A stretch of 38,700 bases of DNA from Nitrospira sp. UBA2082 (GCA_002331335.1 DCZO01000036.1:4367-43066); one strand, 5' to 3'. Positions 25,683 to 33,926 are shown, counted from the stretch's first letter. Made by a program: numbers and translations. The notes: generated by a model not told the origin, from the sequence alone.

Positions 25683-26288
25683 ATGACCCCCGCCTCACCA
25701 CACGCCGCATCGACGATTCCCCCGACACTCCTGGCTCGCGTGGCCAAGGGGGAACAGCAGGCCCTCAGCCAACTGTATGATCTATCCAGCACGCTCCTGT
25801 TCAGTATTGCCCTCCGCATCCTCGGCCATCGCGAAGAAGCCGCCGAATTGCTGCAAGAGGTCTATCTCGAAATCTGGAGTAAAGTGGTGCGGTATGATGT
25901 CGGCCGTGGCACACCGATCGCCTGGCTGATTACGCTCACCCGCAGCCGCGCCATCGACCGATTACGGATGCGCGGTACACGCACCCGCCCCCCCAGCGTC
26001 CAGGCCGTGAACAGCCACACGACGCCACCCCTTACGGACTACAATCCGCCCCCGGTCGAGGCACAGGCCGATCAGGAATTGCGCACCCACGTCAGCAACA
26101 TCTTGTCGACCTTGCCGCAAGCGCAACAACAGGCAATTGAACTCGCCTACTACGAAGGCCTGTCCCATACGGAGATTTCCGCCAGACTCAATCAACCGGT
26201 GGAGTCAGTAAAGACCCGCCTCAAGCTTGGCATGGCCAAACTGCGCGAGTCTCTTCGGCATGATTGGGTGCAGAACGAACGCCCATGA
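25683..26288 (+). CDS. ECF RNA polymerase sigma factor (SigK/RpoE-like)
   Basis: This is a protein of 201 residues. Region 2 (residues 20-90) has LYDLSSTLLFSIALRILGHR, then EEAAELLQEVYLEIW, and ARDLVM-like GTPIAWLITLTRSRAIDRLR. A Pro/Thr-rich linker follows (about 98-125). Region 4 (130-195) has LPQAQQQAIELAYYEGLSHT and EISARLNQPVESVKTRLKLG, the -35 recognition helix. Its stop overlaps the start of the anti-sigma gene (ATGA), so the two proteins are made in a fixed ratio. Extracytoplasmic sigma factors of this type respond to envelope or redox stress; the signal is unknown here. Confidence 0.93.
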   Translation: MTPASPHAASTIPPTLLARVAKGEQQALSQLYDLSSTLLFSIALRILGHREEAAELLQEVYLEIWSKVVRYDVGRGTPIAWLITLTRSRAIDRLRMRGTRTRPPSVQAVNSHTTPPLTDYNPPPVEAQADQELRTHVSNILSTLPQAQQQAIELAYYEGLSHTEISARLNQPVESVKTRLKLGMAKLRESLRHDWVQNERP

Positions 26289-27304
26289 CTCACGAAGAAT
26301 TGGAGGAGGTGATTCCGCTGTACGCCATCGGCACCCTCGAACGGGCCGAGCGGCAAGCTATTGAGGCTCATCTCCTGTCGGGATGCGTCCCCTGCCATAC
26401 TGCCCTCAAGGAATATCAATCGGTCGCGGTGATGCTTCCGTTCGGACTAGACATGACCGCACCTCCGCGGGGTTTAAAAGCCAGACTGATGGCCGCGCGG
26501 ACCATGACCGTCGCCACAGAACCGGTCGATCAACACACGGGGAAGCCGAGCCTTGAACCGGGAGAATGGATGAATCATCTGTTCCCGCCGGAGACGCCCT
26601 CACGCGCTGAATCTCTTGGGTGGACGTTGGCATTGGGCGCCGTCGCCATGATCGCCGGTGTCGCCTATCTCGCGTGGGCAGCCTATACCACGAAAATCAG
26701 TGAAGATACGGTGAAGCTGACACAACTCCAAGAGCAACTCACCGTCGGCAACTCCAAACTGGCCGCCCAGCAGCAGCTGCTGAACGAACGCGAGCGAATG
26801 TTGGCCGAAACACAAGAGGAGTTGCGGCGTACCAGGACGGCGATGGCGGAACTGAAGGATCAATTGATTCAGCGCGAAGCCGAATTGGACGGCGTCAACG
26901 CGCAGCTCGCTCAGCAGAATACTCGACACAGGCCCGTGCCACAGGATGAATTGGCCGCCCTCCTGCGTACGCCAGCCATCAAGGCCGTCGCATTGGCGGG
27001 AACGGAAATCAGCCGGCACGCATCAGGCACGTTATTCTATGACGACCGAACCAAGCGGGCCTGGTTCTACGCGCTGAATCTCCCTGCCAACTCCAACGGC
27101 ACCACGTATCAACTGTGGGCCATGTATGAAAAACCCGCTCCTATCGGCGTCTTCCAGATTGGCACCGGAGCAACCTCTCAGATGTTCGCCAAACCCTTCC
27201 CAACCTTCATGAGCGCAAAGAAATTTGCCGTGAGCCTGGAACCCGGCGGCGGGAGCCCTGAACCGACAGGACCGCTCTACCTCTTGAGCCAGCCCCAGTC
27301 CTAG
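26285..27304 (+). CDS. RskA-like transmembrane anti-sigma factor
   Basis: This is a protein of 339 residues whose ATG overlaps the sigma-factor stop by four bases (ATGA). The N-terminal sigma-binding domain has H29-x4-C34-x2-C37 (AHLLSGCVPCHTAL), one residue longer than the usual H-x3-C-x2-C zinc motif. A single membrane helix lies at 111-134. A long heptad coiled coil (about 140-215, rich in Gln, Leu, Glu) projects from the membrane, and a C-terminal RskA domain follows (TLFYDDRTKRAWFYALNLPA). It binds the neighbouring sigma factor until a signal triggers release, normally by proteolysis. The extended coiled coil is unusual for this family. Confidence 0.85.
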   Translation: MTHEELEEVIPLYAIGTLERAERQAIEAHLLSGCVPCHTALKEYQSVAVMLPFGLDMTAPPRGLKARLMAARTMTVATEPVDQHTGKPSLEPGEWMNHLFPPETPSRAESLGWTLALGAVAMIAGVAYLAWAAYTTKISEDTVKLTQLQEQLTVGNSKLAAQQQLLNERERMLAETQEELRRTRTAMAELKDQLIQREAELDGVNAQLAQQNTRHRPVPQDELAALLRTPAIKAVALAGTEISRHASGTLFYDDRTKRAWFYALNLPANSNGTTYQLWAMYEKPAPIGVFQIGTGATSQMFAKPFPTFMSAKKFAVSLEPGGGSPEPTGPLYLLSQPQS

Positions 27305-27393
27305 CCGGATCACCCCGGATATCACATGCAGCACTGTCTCCAGCTGCTTCCCTGTGCTAGCATGCCGGCAGCAACACGGCCGATCACGAAGCC

Positions 27394-27885
27394 ATGCAGC
27401 AACACGAGCTCGACCAGCGTTTCATGCAACTCGCCCTTGAGGAAGCCTCGCGTGCCACGGCGGTGGGAGAAGTTCCGATTGCGGCCATCCTCGTGCGTAG
27501 CAACGATGTCCTGGCAGCCGCGCACAACCTCCGGGAAGCTTTGCAGGATCCCACAGCGCACGCCGAGATGATCGTCATCCGCAAGGCAGCCGAGCAGCTG
27601 AGTTCCTGGCGGCTCACCGACACGACACTCTACGTGACGCTGGAACCCTGTCCGATGTGCGCAGGCGCTATCGTGCAATCGCGCATTGTGCGACTGGTCT
27701 TCGGCGCCTGGGACCCGAAGGCGGGCGCCTGCGGATCGCTGTTCGACATCCCCGCCGACCGCCGACTCAATCATCGAGTGGATGTGGTAGGCGGCGTCTT
27801 GGAACAAGAAAGCCAGTCCCTGTTGCAGAATTTCTTCCGGCTGAAACGGGGCAGGACGGCGTCAAACGACGAACATCACGTGTAG
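27394..27885 (+). CDS. tadA: tRNA-specific adenosine deaminase
   Basis: This is a protein of 163 residues with all catalytic features of TadA: H56-A-E58 (DPTAHAEMIV), where E58 is the proton shuttle, and P85-C86-x2-C89 (LEPCPMCAGAIVQS), which with H56 binds zinc. The C-terminal GGVLEQESQSLLQNFF is typical. TadA converts A34 to inosine in tRNA-Arg(ACG). The integrated element at the left uses the 3' end of exactly this tRNA as its insertion site. It begins about 90 bp after the anti-sigma gene and is probably transcribed separately. Confidence 0.95.
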   Translation: MQQHELDQRFMQLALEEASRATAVGEVPIAAILVRSNDVLAAAHNLREALQDPTAHAEMIVIRKAAEQLSSWRLTDTTLYVTLEPCPMCAGAIVQSRIVRLVFGAWDPKAGACGSLFDIPADRRLNHRVDVVGGVLEQESQSLLQNFFRLKRGRTASNDEHHV

Positions 27886-28016
27886 CTCTGCTCTCATCCG
27901 GTAAGTCTATCTCGGTCCAATCCCTCAGGAACGACACCTTGCCGTTGAGCGTGACAGGTGATATATCGTCTACACGACGGCTCCAGCAGAGTTGATGAAA
28001 TGTGGCGGGAGGTTGA

Positions 28017-28634
28017 TTGCGCGTCCGGCGATTCACCCTGCAGATGGCATTTCTTTTTATCGCTGCCCTCTCGGCAACGGCATTTCCTCTCTGCGCCGCG
28101 GCCATCGAGGCAGCTCCGGAGGTTTTCCCCCTTCGCCCGTTCAATTTCGACGTATCCTTCAATCAGCGCACATTTGCGCCACAAGCGAGGGTTATCGCCG
28201 TCCAAGCCGGCCTCACCGCCCTTCGCTATGGCGTGCTTGAGGTAAGAACCGTCTATCAATACTACAGCCACCACACTCAGACCTTCACGACCGACCAGCA
28301 TTCGTTGTACCTGAACCCCCGATGGAATAATTTCATCGACTTGTTGGACTTCCCCCGAGACAAACCAATCAATCGAATGATCCGGCATCTCCTCTTTGGA
28401 CCGTTGGAAGACCGGGCGGTTCCATACGTCGGCGCACTGATCGGAGGAACGCTACCCGGCAGAGATGCCGATTCCCCGGGATATCTTTATGGAGGTCAGC
28501 TGGGGGTCCGATTCCCCGTTGCGCGTGGAGTGTCGGTGGATATGGGATTCCAGTACTCGCGGTTTGAAATTGACTTCAAGAGCAAGTCCGATCTATCGGA
28601 GCAGTGGCTCTTTACCATCGGCATTCGACTCTGA
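28017..28634 (+). CDS. Predicted outer-membrane beta-barrel protein
   Basis: This is a protein of 205 residues. I chose a TTG start at 28017 because GGCGGGAGG lies four bases upstream; the in-frame ATG at 28044 has no such site. A signal peptide follows (about residues 10-29, ending CAAA-IE). The mature protein has alternating beta strands with aromatic ends (TVYQYYSHHTQTF, YLYGGQLGVRFPVARGVSVD) and ends in LFTIGIRL. This pattern fits a small porin-like or lipid-modifying barrel; the HH pair in YYSHHTQTF resembles the start of a PagL-type active-site region but I cannot establish it. The next gene begins 5 bp later. Confidence 0.7.
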   Translation: MRVRRFTLQMAFLFIAALSATAFPLCAAAIEAAPEVFPLRPFNFDVSFNQRTFAPQARVIAVQAGLTALRYGVLEVRTVYQYYSHHTQTFTTDQHSLYLNPRWNNFIDLLDFPRDKPINRMIRHLLFGPLEDRAVPYVGALIGGTLPGRDADSPGYLYGGQLGVRFPVARGVSVDMGFQYSRFEIDFKSKSDLSEQWLFTIGIRL

Positions 28635-28639
28635 ACAAC

Positions 28640-29746
28640 ATGACCATCGAGAAGTCCGTCAACGGTGCGAAAGGCAGTCGTAGGAACGCCACAATCGGCC
28701 CGGAGAAATCGGGCGCCGGGGGCGCGCTTCTGTTTCTCTTGATACTGAGCATGCTTCTGCCGGGATGCGGGCTGGTTTTTGACGCAGTCGAATTGGTCTA
28801 CCCCTTGACCCGTGATGAGGTCACGACGATTTGTGCCCAACGGCAGATTCGCGTCGGGATTTCCGTCGAGCCGTTCCGTCCCTTTGTATTTCCAGCCGTC
28901 TACACCGACGAAGGCGTTCGAGTGACCGGCCTCGATGTCGAGCTGATTCGTGAAGTGGCCGACGCGCTGACCGTCCAGTGCGGCGGGCAGCAACCCGTCG
29001 TGCCCACGTTGTACTTAACAAGATTCCGCGATCTCTTCATCGAACTGAACGAAGGGCATCTCGATCTCTTTGTCTCGTCGTTCAGCGGGAACATTCCCGC
29101 CGGAACCCCCTCGGGCCTGTGGTCGTCTAGTCCGTATTTTCATGGTGCCGGGATCGGCGCCATGACGCGCAACCTGGAAATAGCCGAGAACGTCCGAACG
29201 AAGCTTCGCACGCAGGCCGGACGCGCTGATACACTGTCGGCGATTCAGGAGAGCCTGTCCGGCTTAACGGTCGCTGTGCAGAATCGAAGAAGCGCTCATC
29301 TCTACGCAGAGGCCAATCTTCGAGGTATCCGGTTGTTGGTCTGTGACTCGCTCCCCGCCGCGGTGGAGACGAAGGATCCGCATATCGACGTGATCTTGAC
29401 AGACTACCCCATCCTCCAATATGTGACCAAGCGAGTTTGGCCCGACTGGCGCCTTCTTGAACGGCCGGACGGATCACCCTTGATCCTCTCCCAAGAATCT
29501 TTTTCCATTGTCACCGGGGAGGAGAAGAGGCGACTGCAGTGGTTCCTCAACAACTTGTTGTACCGGTTGGAAGAGACGGGACGCCTGGCACAGATGCGAA
29601 AGCGCTGGCTCGAAGAGGACTACGCCCCGACTCGACGGGCGACCGCCGAAGGCCTGCAGCTTGAAGTCTCGAAGGTGCCCAACCACTATGACCAGGGCCA
29701 GTGCCGCATGGCGGGCGGGCGGCGCATGGCAACGGGACGCCCATGA
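28640..29746 (+). CDS. Periplasmic solute-binding lipoprotein (SBP family 3)
   Basis: This is a protein of 368 residues with a signal segment and lipobox LPG-C43 (LLILSMLLPGCG). The mature part is a type-3 solute-binding protein: QIRVGISVEPFRPFVFP, VTGLDVELIREVADALTVQC, FRDLFIELNEGHLDLFVSSF, and NRRSAHLYAEANLRG. It probably binds a small charged molecule such as an amino acid. It begins 5 bp after the beta-barrel gene and overlaps the following DUF3365 gene by four bases (ATGA). No permease or ATPase of an ABC transporter is adjacent, so it may act as a sensory or scavenging binder. Confidence 0.85.
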   Translation: MTIEKSVNGAKGSRRNATIGPEKSGAGGALLFLLILSMLLPGCGLVFDAVELVYPLTRDEVTTICAQRQIRVGISVEPFRPFVFPAVYTDEGVRVTGLDVELIREVADALTVQCGGQQPVVPTLYLTRFRDLFIELNEGHLDLFVSSFSGNIPAGTPSGLWSSSPYFHGAGIGAMTRNLEIAENVRTKLRTQAGRADTLSAIQESLSGLTVAVQNRRSAHLYAEANLRGIRLLVCDSLPAAVETKDPHIDVILTDYPILQYVTKRVWPDWRLLERPDGSPLILSQESFSIVTGEEKRRLQWFLNNLLYRLEETGRLAQMRKRWLEEDYAPTRRATAEGLQLEVSKVPNHYDQGQCRMAGGRRMATGRP

Positions 29747-30489
29747 CATCTCGTGTCTGTTTGCTCATCGTGCTCACCCTTGCCTGCCTGTTCCTGTGGC
29801 GGGACTTCGGCTTGGCGCAGTCGCAGAGGGAGGCGAGCGAACGCAGCGCTCATTACTTGACCACATTGCTGAATGTCGGACGGCTCATCGTCGAACGTCA
29901 TCAGGCGTTGATCAACGACCCTCAAAAGGGCGACAAAGGCTTTACGCCGGATGTGTTCGAGCAGGAGGTGATCGAGGAGTTTTTCCGTCAAACGTCGATC
30001 GATTTGAAACGCCCCCCCGCCCACCTCCCCGATCTGGCGAAAGAACTGCTGCCGATCTTGTTGGAATCCGGCAAACACGTGGTAGCCGATGCGCAACTTG
30101 TCATCAATCAACGTGGCATCGGATACAAGAATTTCATTCCGGCCACGTACGGCAGCCAGGCCTCGCGCAAGTTTTCCAGTCGCTCTCCCGTCAAGATGAA
30201 GCAAACAACACTCAATCCCAGAAATCTGAAAAACACTCCCGACGCCTACGAAGAGCGGGTCTTGAAACAACTGGCGACGCAGTCGGCTTCAGCCGGCCCC
30301 GTTGCCGAATGGGTTGACGGTGGGAAGACGCTCAGGGTCTTAAAGCCGATCTATTATTCGCAGGATTGCCTCGCCTGCCACGGCAGTCCTCAAGGCATTT
30401 TGGATATTTCAGGCTATCCTCGGGAAGGGGCCCGGGAAGGCGATCTTGCCGGTGCGATCAGCGTGCAAATTCCCGCTGGCATTCCCTGA
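29743..30489 (+). CDS. DUF3365 (Tll0287-like) periplasmic heme-binding sensor protein
   Basis: This is a protein of 248 residues overlapping the solute-binding gene by ATGA. An N-terminal signal or anchor helix (residues 3-25) precedes a helical hairpin and a PAS-like DUF3365 domain. It has one heme c motif C209-L-A-C212-H213 near the C-terminus, after KTLRVLKPIYYSQD. The family binds a c-type heme and often forms the sensor part of histidine kinases or chemoreceptors, but here there is no cytoplasmic output domain. It would therefore act as a free or anchored periplasmic sensor, probably with the solute-binding neighbour. Confidence 0.88.
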   Translation: MTSRVCLLIVLTLACLFLWRDFGLAQSQREASERSAHYLTTLLNVGRLIVERHQALINDPQKGDKGFTPDVFEQEVIEEFFRQTSIDLKRPPAHLPDLAKELLPILLESGKHVVADAQLVINQRGIGYKNFIPATYGSQASRKFSSRSPVKMKQTTLNPRNLKNTPDAYEERVLKQLATQSASAGPVAEWVDGGKTLRVLKPIYYSQDCLACHGSPQGILDISGYPREGAREGDLAGAISVQIPAGIP

Positions 30490-30560
30490 CGATCCGGAGA
30501 TGAGATTGGGCCAACCACATCCCGGCGGAACAATCGCTGGCGGCTGCGCCCCCAATCTTC

Positions 30561-30589
30561 TTGACTTTGTCGTCGCAAGATCGTAGGTT
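30561..30589 (+). promoter_or_regulatory. Candidate sigma-70-type promoter of the guanidine cassette
   Basis: TTGACT at 30561-30566, a 17-bp spacer, and TAGGTT at 30584-30589. The -35 is five of six to consensus and the -10 keeps the key T, A and final T. Transcription would start about 30596, immediately before the conserved riboswitch bases, as expected. Confidence 0.6.
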
Positions 30590-30595
30590 TTCACT

Positions 30596-30699
30596 AAAGG
30601 GGAAACTAGGGTTCCGGCTTCCTTGAGGGGGAGTGTCTGGTCCGAGAGTTTCCGGTCTCGCATAACGAGGCTCCACGGAGGGATAAAAGCCCGGGAGAT
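30596..30699 (+). ncRNA. Guanidine-I (ykkC) riboswitch
   Basis: Three conserved blocks of the ykkC/guanidine-I aptamer are present in order and spacing: CTAGGGTTCCG (30606-30616), CTGGTCCGAGAG (30637-30648), and ACGGAGGGATAAAAGCCCGG (30675-30694) followed by GAGA. A variable stem separates the second and third blocks. The RNA binds guanidinium and usually turns genes on when it is present. The genes downstream are a permease and a guanidine hydrolase, fully consistent with this class. The expression platform is not obvious; a short ATGTAC-TCAG-GTACAT hairpin (30701-30716) follows but has no T-run. Confidence 0.93.
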
Positions 30700-30758
30700 C
30701 ATGTACTCAGGTACATGGCCCTTTCGGAATTTAACCCGCTCGGCAAGGAGGCTTCGTT

Positions 30759-30851
30759 ATGTATCTCCCTTCCGCATCTCCATTTCATAGCTCTATCCGT
30801 ACCGGACAGTCAGACTTACTGCCAAGCGGAGAGGTCTGCCATGCTGACTAA
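30759..30851 (+). CDS. 30-codon upstream reading frame in the riboswitch leader
   Basis: The frame starts at ATG 30759 with AAGGAGG seven bases upstream, the best ribosome binding site in the leader. The peptide MYLPSASPFHSSIRTGQSDL continues for ten more residues and ends at TAA 30849-30851, overlapping the permease ATG (30841) by 11 bases. It is not in the permease frame. This arrangement suggests translational coupling or a leader-peptide role in regulation; the peptide itself shows no family. It may instead be fortuitous. Confidence 0.4.
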   Translation: MYLPSASPFHSSIRTGQSDLLPSGEVCHAD

Positions 30852-32304
30852 CGACAGTCCGGATACGCTCATTCCCGCTGCCGCTTCGAGTGCTCCCGAG
30901 ACACTCCACCGCAGCCTTAGTCTCTGGAACAGTCTCACCATCGGCTTTGCGACCGTCTCGCCCGTGGCCGGGCTTTACGCCATCATAGGCGTACAAACGG
31001 TCGTCACGGGGGGAGGATGGTTTGCCGCGCTGGCACTCTGTCTGGTGATGCAAATGCTGGTAGCGACCGTGTATGCGGAGCTGTCCTCGCAAATTCCGAT
31101 TGCAGGAGGCGCGTACAAATGGGCGAGACAGCTCGGAGGCGCCACGACCGGCACCTATGCAGGAGCCATCTACGTCAGCTCCACGATCGCGATGCTCACC
31201 ACAACCGCTTACACCGGTGGGGTCTGGCTGGCGATTTTCTTCGGATCAGGAGGTGGAACCGGAGTCAGCCTCGTGATCTGGGGAGCGGTATTTATGCTGG
31301 TCTGCACCGTCCTCAACCTGGCCCATGTCTCAATATTTAAGTTCCTTATTTCTCTGGGCGTCTACGCGGAAATCGTCGGGTCATTCGGTGTCGCGCTGCT
31401 GCTGTTTCTCTTTTTCCGGCAGCATGGGTTATCCGAACTGTTCGCGCATCTCGGAACGGGAACCGCCCCGACTCAGACCGCGGCGTTTCTGGCGGCGCTG
31501 GCGATTTCCGGTTGGGCGTTCATCGGTTTCGATGCCTGCTCGACCATCGCCGAAGAAACTCACGAGCCCAAACGGATGGTGCCTCGCGCGATCTTTTTAT
31601 CCCTCTGCATGGTGGGAGGCGTGGTGCTCTTCAACTCGGCCGCGCTCACCCTGAGCTTCAACCGTGACACCTTGCGCCAGACGAGCGCCGCGTCCGATCC
31701 CGTCACGCCCGTGATCGTCGACAACTTCGGAGCCTGGGCGGAAACTCCGTTTCTGGCGATCGTCATGATCGCATTCCTGGCGTGCGGGTCGTCGATGCTG
31801 CAGTACACATCCCGTATCGTATTTTCCATGGCGCGCGAAGGCAGTCTGCCGGCCGTCCTCAGTCGGGTCACCGCTGCCGGCGCTCCGCACAATGCCGTGC
31901 TGTTCACGGTGCTGCTGGCCACGCTTGGATTGCTCTTCGGACTCAACGATGAAGCGGTGGCCACGGTCCTGGCCTTCGGGACGGGCGGGTTGTACGCCAT
32001 GTTTGCGATGACCACGGGAGTCGGACTCTACACCCGTCTCACAGGGCGCTGGGATCCCTCCTTGGGTGAATTGAAGCTGGGCGCCTGGGGATTATGGATC
32101 AATACCATCGCGTTTCTCTGGTCCCTGTTTGAATTCGTCAATATCGCCTGGCCGCGCCCCTATGCGGTGTCGCCCGATGCCCCCTGGTGGCAGTTGTGGG
32201 CCGTCCCGCTGGTGCTGGGTAGTATTCTCGTTTTGACTACTCTTAAAGTCATCGTTGGCAAAAACGAAGCACCGGTTCATCCGGAGATGACTGAACCAAG
32301 CTAA
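30841..32304 (+). CDS. APC-superfamily permease, probable guanidine/cation uptake
   Basis: This is a protein of 487 residues from ATG 30841 (GGAGAGG upstream). It has twelve membrane helices typical of amino acid-polyamine-choline permeases. Near the N-terminus are SLSLWNSLTIGFATVSPVAG and later IPIAGGAYKWARQLGG (the conserved GGxY segment of helix 1-3 in this family), and GWAFIGFDACSTIAEETHEP. It lies in the inner membrane. It follows a guanidine-I riboswitch and precedes a guanidine hydrolase by 89 bp, so uptake of guanidine (or a guanidino compound) is the natural inference, not proven by sequence. Confidence 0.85.
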   Translation: MLTNDSPDTLIPAAASSAPETLHRSLSLWNSLTIGFATVSPVAGLYAIIGVQTVVTGGGWFAALALCLVMQMLVATVYAELSSQIPIAGGAYKWARQLGGATTGTYAGAIYVSSTIAMLTTTAYTGGVWLAIFFGSGGGTGVSLVIWGAVFMLVCTVLNLAHVSIFKFLISLGVYAEIVGSFGVALLLFLFFRQHGLSELFAHLGTGTAPTQTAAFLAALAISGWAFIGFDACSTIAEETHEPKRMVPRAIFLSLCMVGGVVLFNSAALTLSFNRDTLRQTSAASDPVTPVIVDNFGAWAETPFLAIVMIAFLACGSSMLQYTSRIVFSMAREGSLPAVLSRVTAAGAPHNAVLFTVLLATLGLLFGLNDEAVATVLAFGTGGLYAMFAMTTGVGLYTRLTGRWDPSLGELKLGAWGLWINTIAFLWSLFEFVNIAWPRPYAVSPDAPWWQLWAVPLVLGSILVLTTLKVIVGKNEAPVHPEMTEPS

Positions 32305-32393
32305 GAATGAGGGAAGGCAGTACGAGAAGACCCGAGTTGAAGGAGCGTTGTACACAAGGTTGGAATCCATTCATCGTGTAGAAAGGAGCACTC

Positions 32394-33542
32394 ATGGCGA
32401 AGAAGAAAACATATCAAGGCAAGGTTCCCCTGCATGACAAATACGGGCCGGAGGCGAAGTTCGCCGTCGAAGCGGAGGCGCTGTTGCCCACCACGAAGTA
32501 TGAAGAAGAAATCGCCCGGGGCCTTGAACTGGGGCTGCAGGGCGCCGATTCCATCAAAGATCGCCGCATTCCCACGTTCAGCCGTGGAGAGCTTCCACAT
32601 TTCGCCGGCATCAACACCTTTATCAAGGCTCCGTATGTCGAAGACGTGCGCAAGTGCGGACAGTACGACGTCGCTATTCTTGGCGCACCGTTCGATGGCG
32701 GGACGACCTATCGCGCCGGCACCAGGTTCGGGCCTCAGGGCATTCGCAAGATTTCGGCGTTATACGGGACGTACAGCTTCGAGCTGGGCGTGGATCTGCG
32801 GGAATCTATATCCATCTGCGATGTCGGCGACGTCTTTACGATTCCCGGCAACATCGAAAAGACCTTCGATCAGGTCACCAAGGGTGTCGGGCATGTCTAT
32901 GCCAGCGGCGCGTTTCCCGTGGTACTCGGCGGAGACCATTCCCTGGGCTTCGCGACTGTACGGGGCGTGGCTCAGAATATGAACGGCAAGAAGCTCGGCA
33001 TCCTGCACTTCGACCGGCATGTGGACACGCAGGAGACCGATCTCGATGAACGCATGCACACGACCCCCTGGTTTCACGCGACGAATATCCCGAATGTGCC
33101 GGCTAAGAATCTTGTTCAAATCGGCATCGGCGGCTGGCAAGCGCCGCGGCCCGGTGTGAAGTCCGGCCGTGAACGGCAGACCACCATCATGACCGTGACC
33201 GACTGCGTGGAAATGGGCATTGAGAATGCTGCGAAGCAGGCGCTCGAAGTAGCGTTTGATGGGGTGGATGCGGTGTGGTTGAGCTTCGACGTGGACTGCT
33301 TGGACGCCGCGTTCGTGCCGGGCACCGGCTGGCCGGAGCCGGGCGGGTTCTTGCCGCGTGAAGTGCTGAAGTTCCTTCAGATCATCGCCGACACGAAACC
33401 GCTGGCCGGCATGGAAATCGTGGAATGTTCGCCGCCCTATGACGCGGCGGAGATTACCAGTCTCATGGCCACACGGGTGATCTGCGATGTGCTTGCCTGC
33501 CAGGTGCGATCCGGGAACCTGCTCAACCGAAAGATACGGTGA
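32394..33542 (+). CDS. gdmH: Ureohydrolase-family guanidine hydrolase (GdmH-like)
   Basis: This is a protein of 382 residues; GAAAGGAGCACTC precedes the ATG. It belongs to the arginase/agmatinase fold and keeps the metal ligands: H182 (GGDHS), D207, H209 and D211 (HFDRHVD), D299 and D301 (SFDVDCLD). Features matching the nickel-dependent guanidine hydrolases rather than agmatinases are the long N-terminal extension (about 85 residues, with ELPHFAGINTFIKAPYVED), Arg in place of Ala in the D-A-H-x-D motif, and PGTGWPEPGG with W313. The enzyme splits guanidine into urea and ammonia in the cytoplasm. The riboswitch and permease support this. Nickel chaperone genes are not present in the window. 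Confidence 0.88.
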   Translation: MAKKKTYQGKVPLHDKYGPEAKFAVEAEALLPTTKYEEEIARGLELGLQGADSIKDRRIPTFSRGELPHFAGINTFIKAPYVEDVRKCGQYDVAILGAPFDGGTTYRAGTRFGPQGIRKISALYGTYSFELGVDLRESISICDVGDVFTIPGNIEKTFDQVTKGVGHVYASGAFPVVLGGDHSLGFATVRGVAQNMNGKKLGILHFDRHVDTQETDLDERMHTTPWFHATNIPNVPAKNLVQIGIGGWQAPRPGVKSGRERQTTIMTVTDCVEMGIENAAKQALEVAFDGVDAVWLSFDVDCLDAAFVPGTGWPEPGGFLPREVLKFLQIIADTKPLAGMEIVECSPPYDAAEITSLMATRVICDVLACQVRSGNLLNRKIR

Positions 33543-33559
33543 AATACAGCGGGGACCTC

Positions 33560-33634
33560 CTGCGCCAAAAATACGAAGGTCTTCGGTCAAAAACCGAAGG
33601 CCTTCCAGTAGGCCATCGGCAACCCCCTCACCCG
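33560..33634 (-). repeat. Hairpin repeat, copy 1 (left border of the stress block)
   Basis: GAAGGTCTTCGGT (33575-33587) pairs with ACCGAAGGCCTTC (33593-33605) around a CAAAA loop: 13 base pairs including one G-T wobble. On the minus strand the stem is followed by a T-run, so it reads as an intrinsic terminator in that direction. A further 29 bases match copy 2 (CAGTAGGC..., GGCAACCCC, TCACCCG). The left flank TGCGCC plus an A-run is also shared. About 90 percent identical to copy 2 at 38384-38464. It lies 32 bp after the gdmH stop. Confidence 0.75.
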
Positions 33635-33926
33635 TTATGACGATCCTCATGGTCCCATTTCAGGCCTTTGGCGCCTCACCACGATGTGAAAAAATGAATG
33701 CCACCCGGTCAGCTTCTGTGGTGGATTCTCTCCCCTCTTGACTTCTGGGTCGCTGTAATTATCTCTCTGATCGTTGCTGATACTTAACAGCTGGATTGGT
33801 GCAAGGCCCAACACTGTTGGAGTAACGGCGGCAGAGATGCCCCGCCCCCTGTTTGGCCTTCTCCGACCCACTATTTTAACTCTTAACCCATAACAAGACC
33901 TCTCGTGGAGAGGAGGAGGGATCGTT
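33635..33926. other. Intergenic region upstream of the first Hsp20 gene
   Basis: I see no gene or clear repeat here. The region must hold the promoter of the Hsp20 gene. A CIRCE-type or other known heat-shock operator is not evident. Confidence 0.4.

Noticed and set aside
32760..33650. Long minus-strand frame opposite gdmH
   Set aside because: It is the His/Arg-rich antisense shadow of a clearly coding gene.
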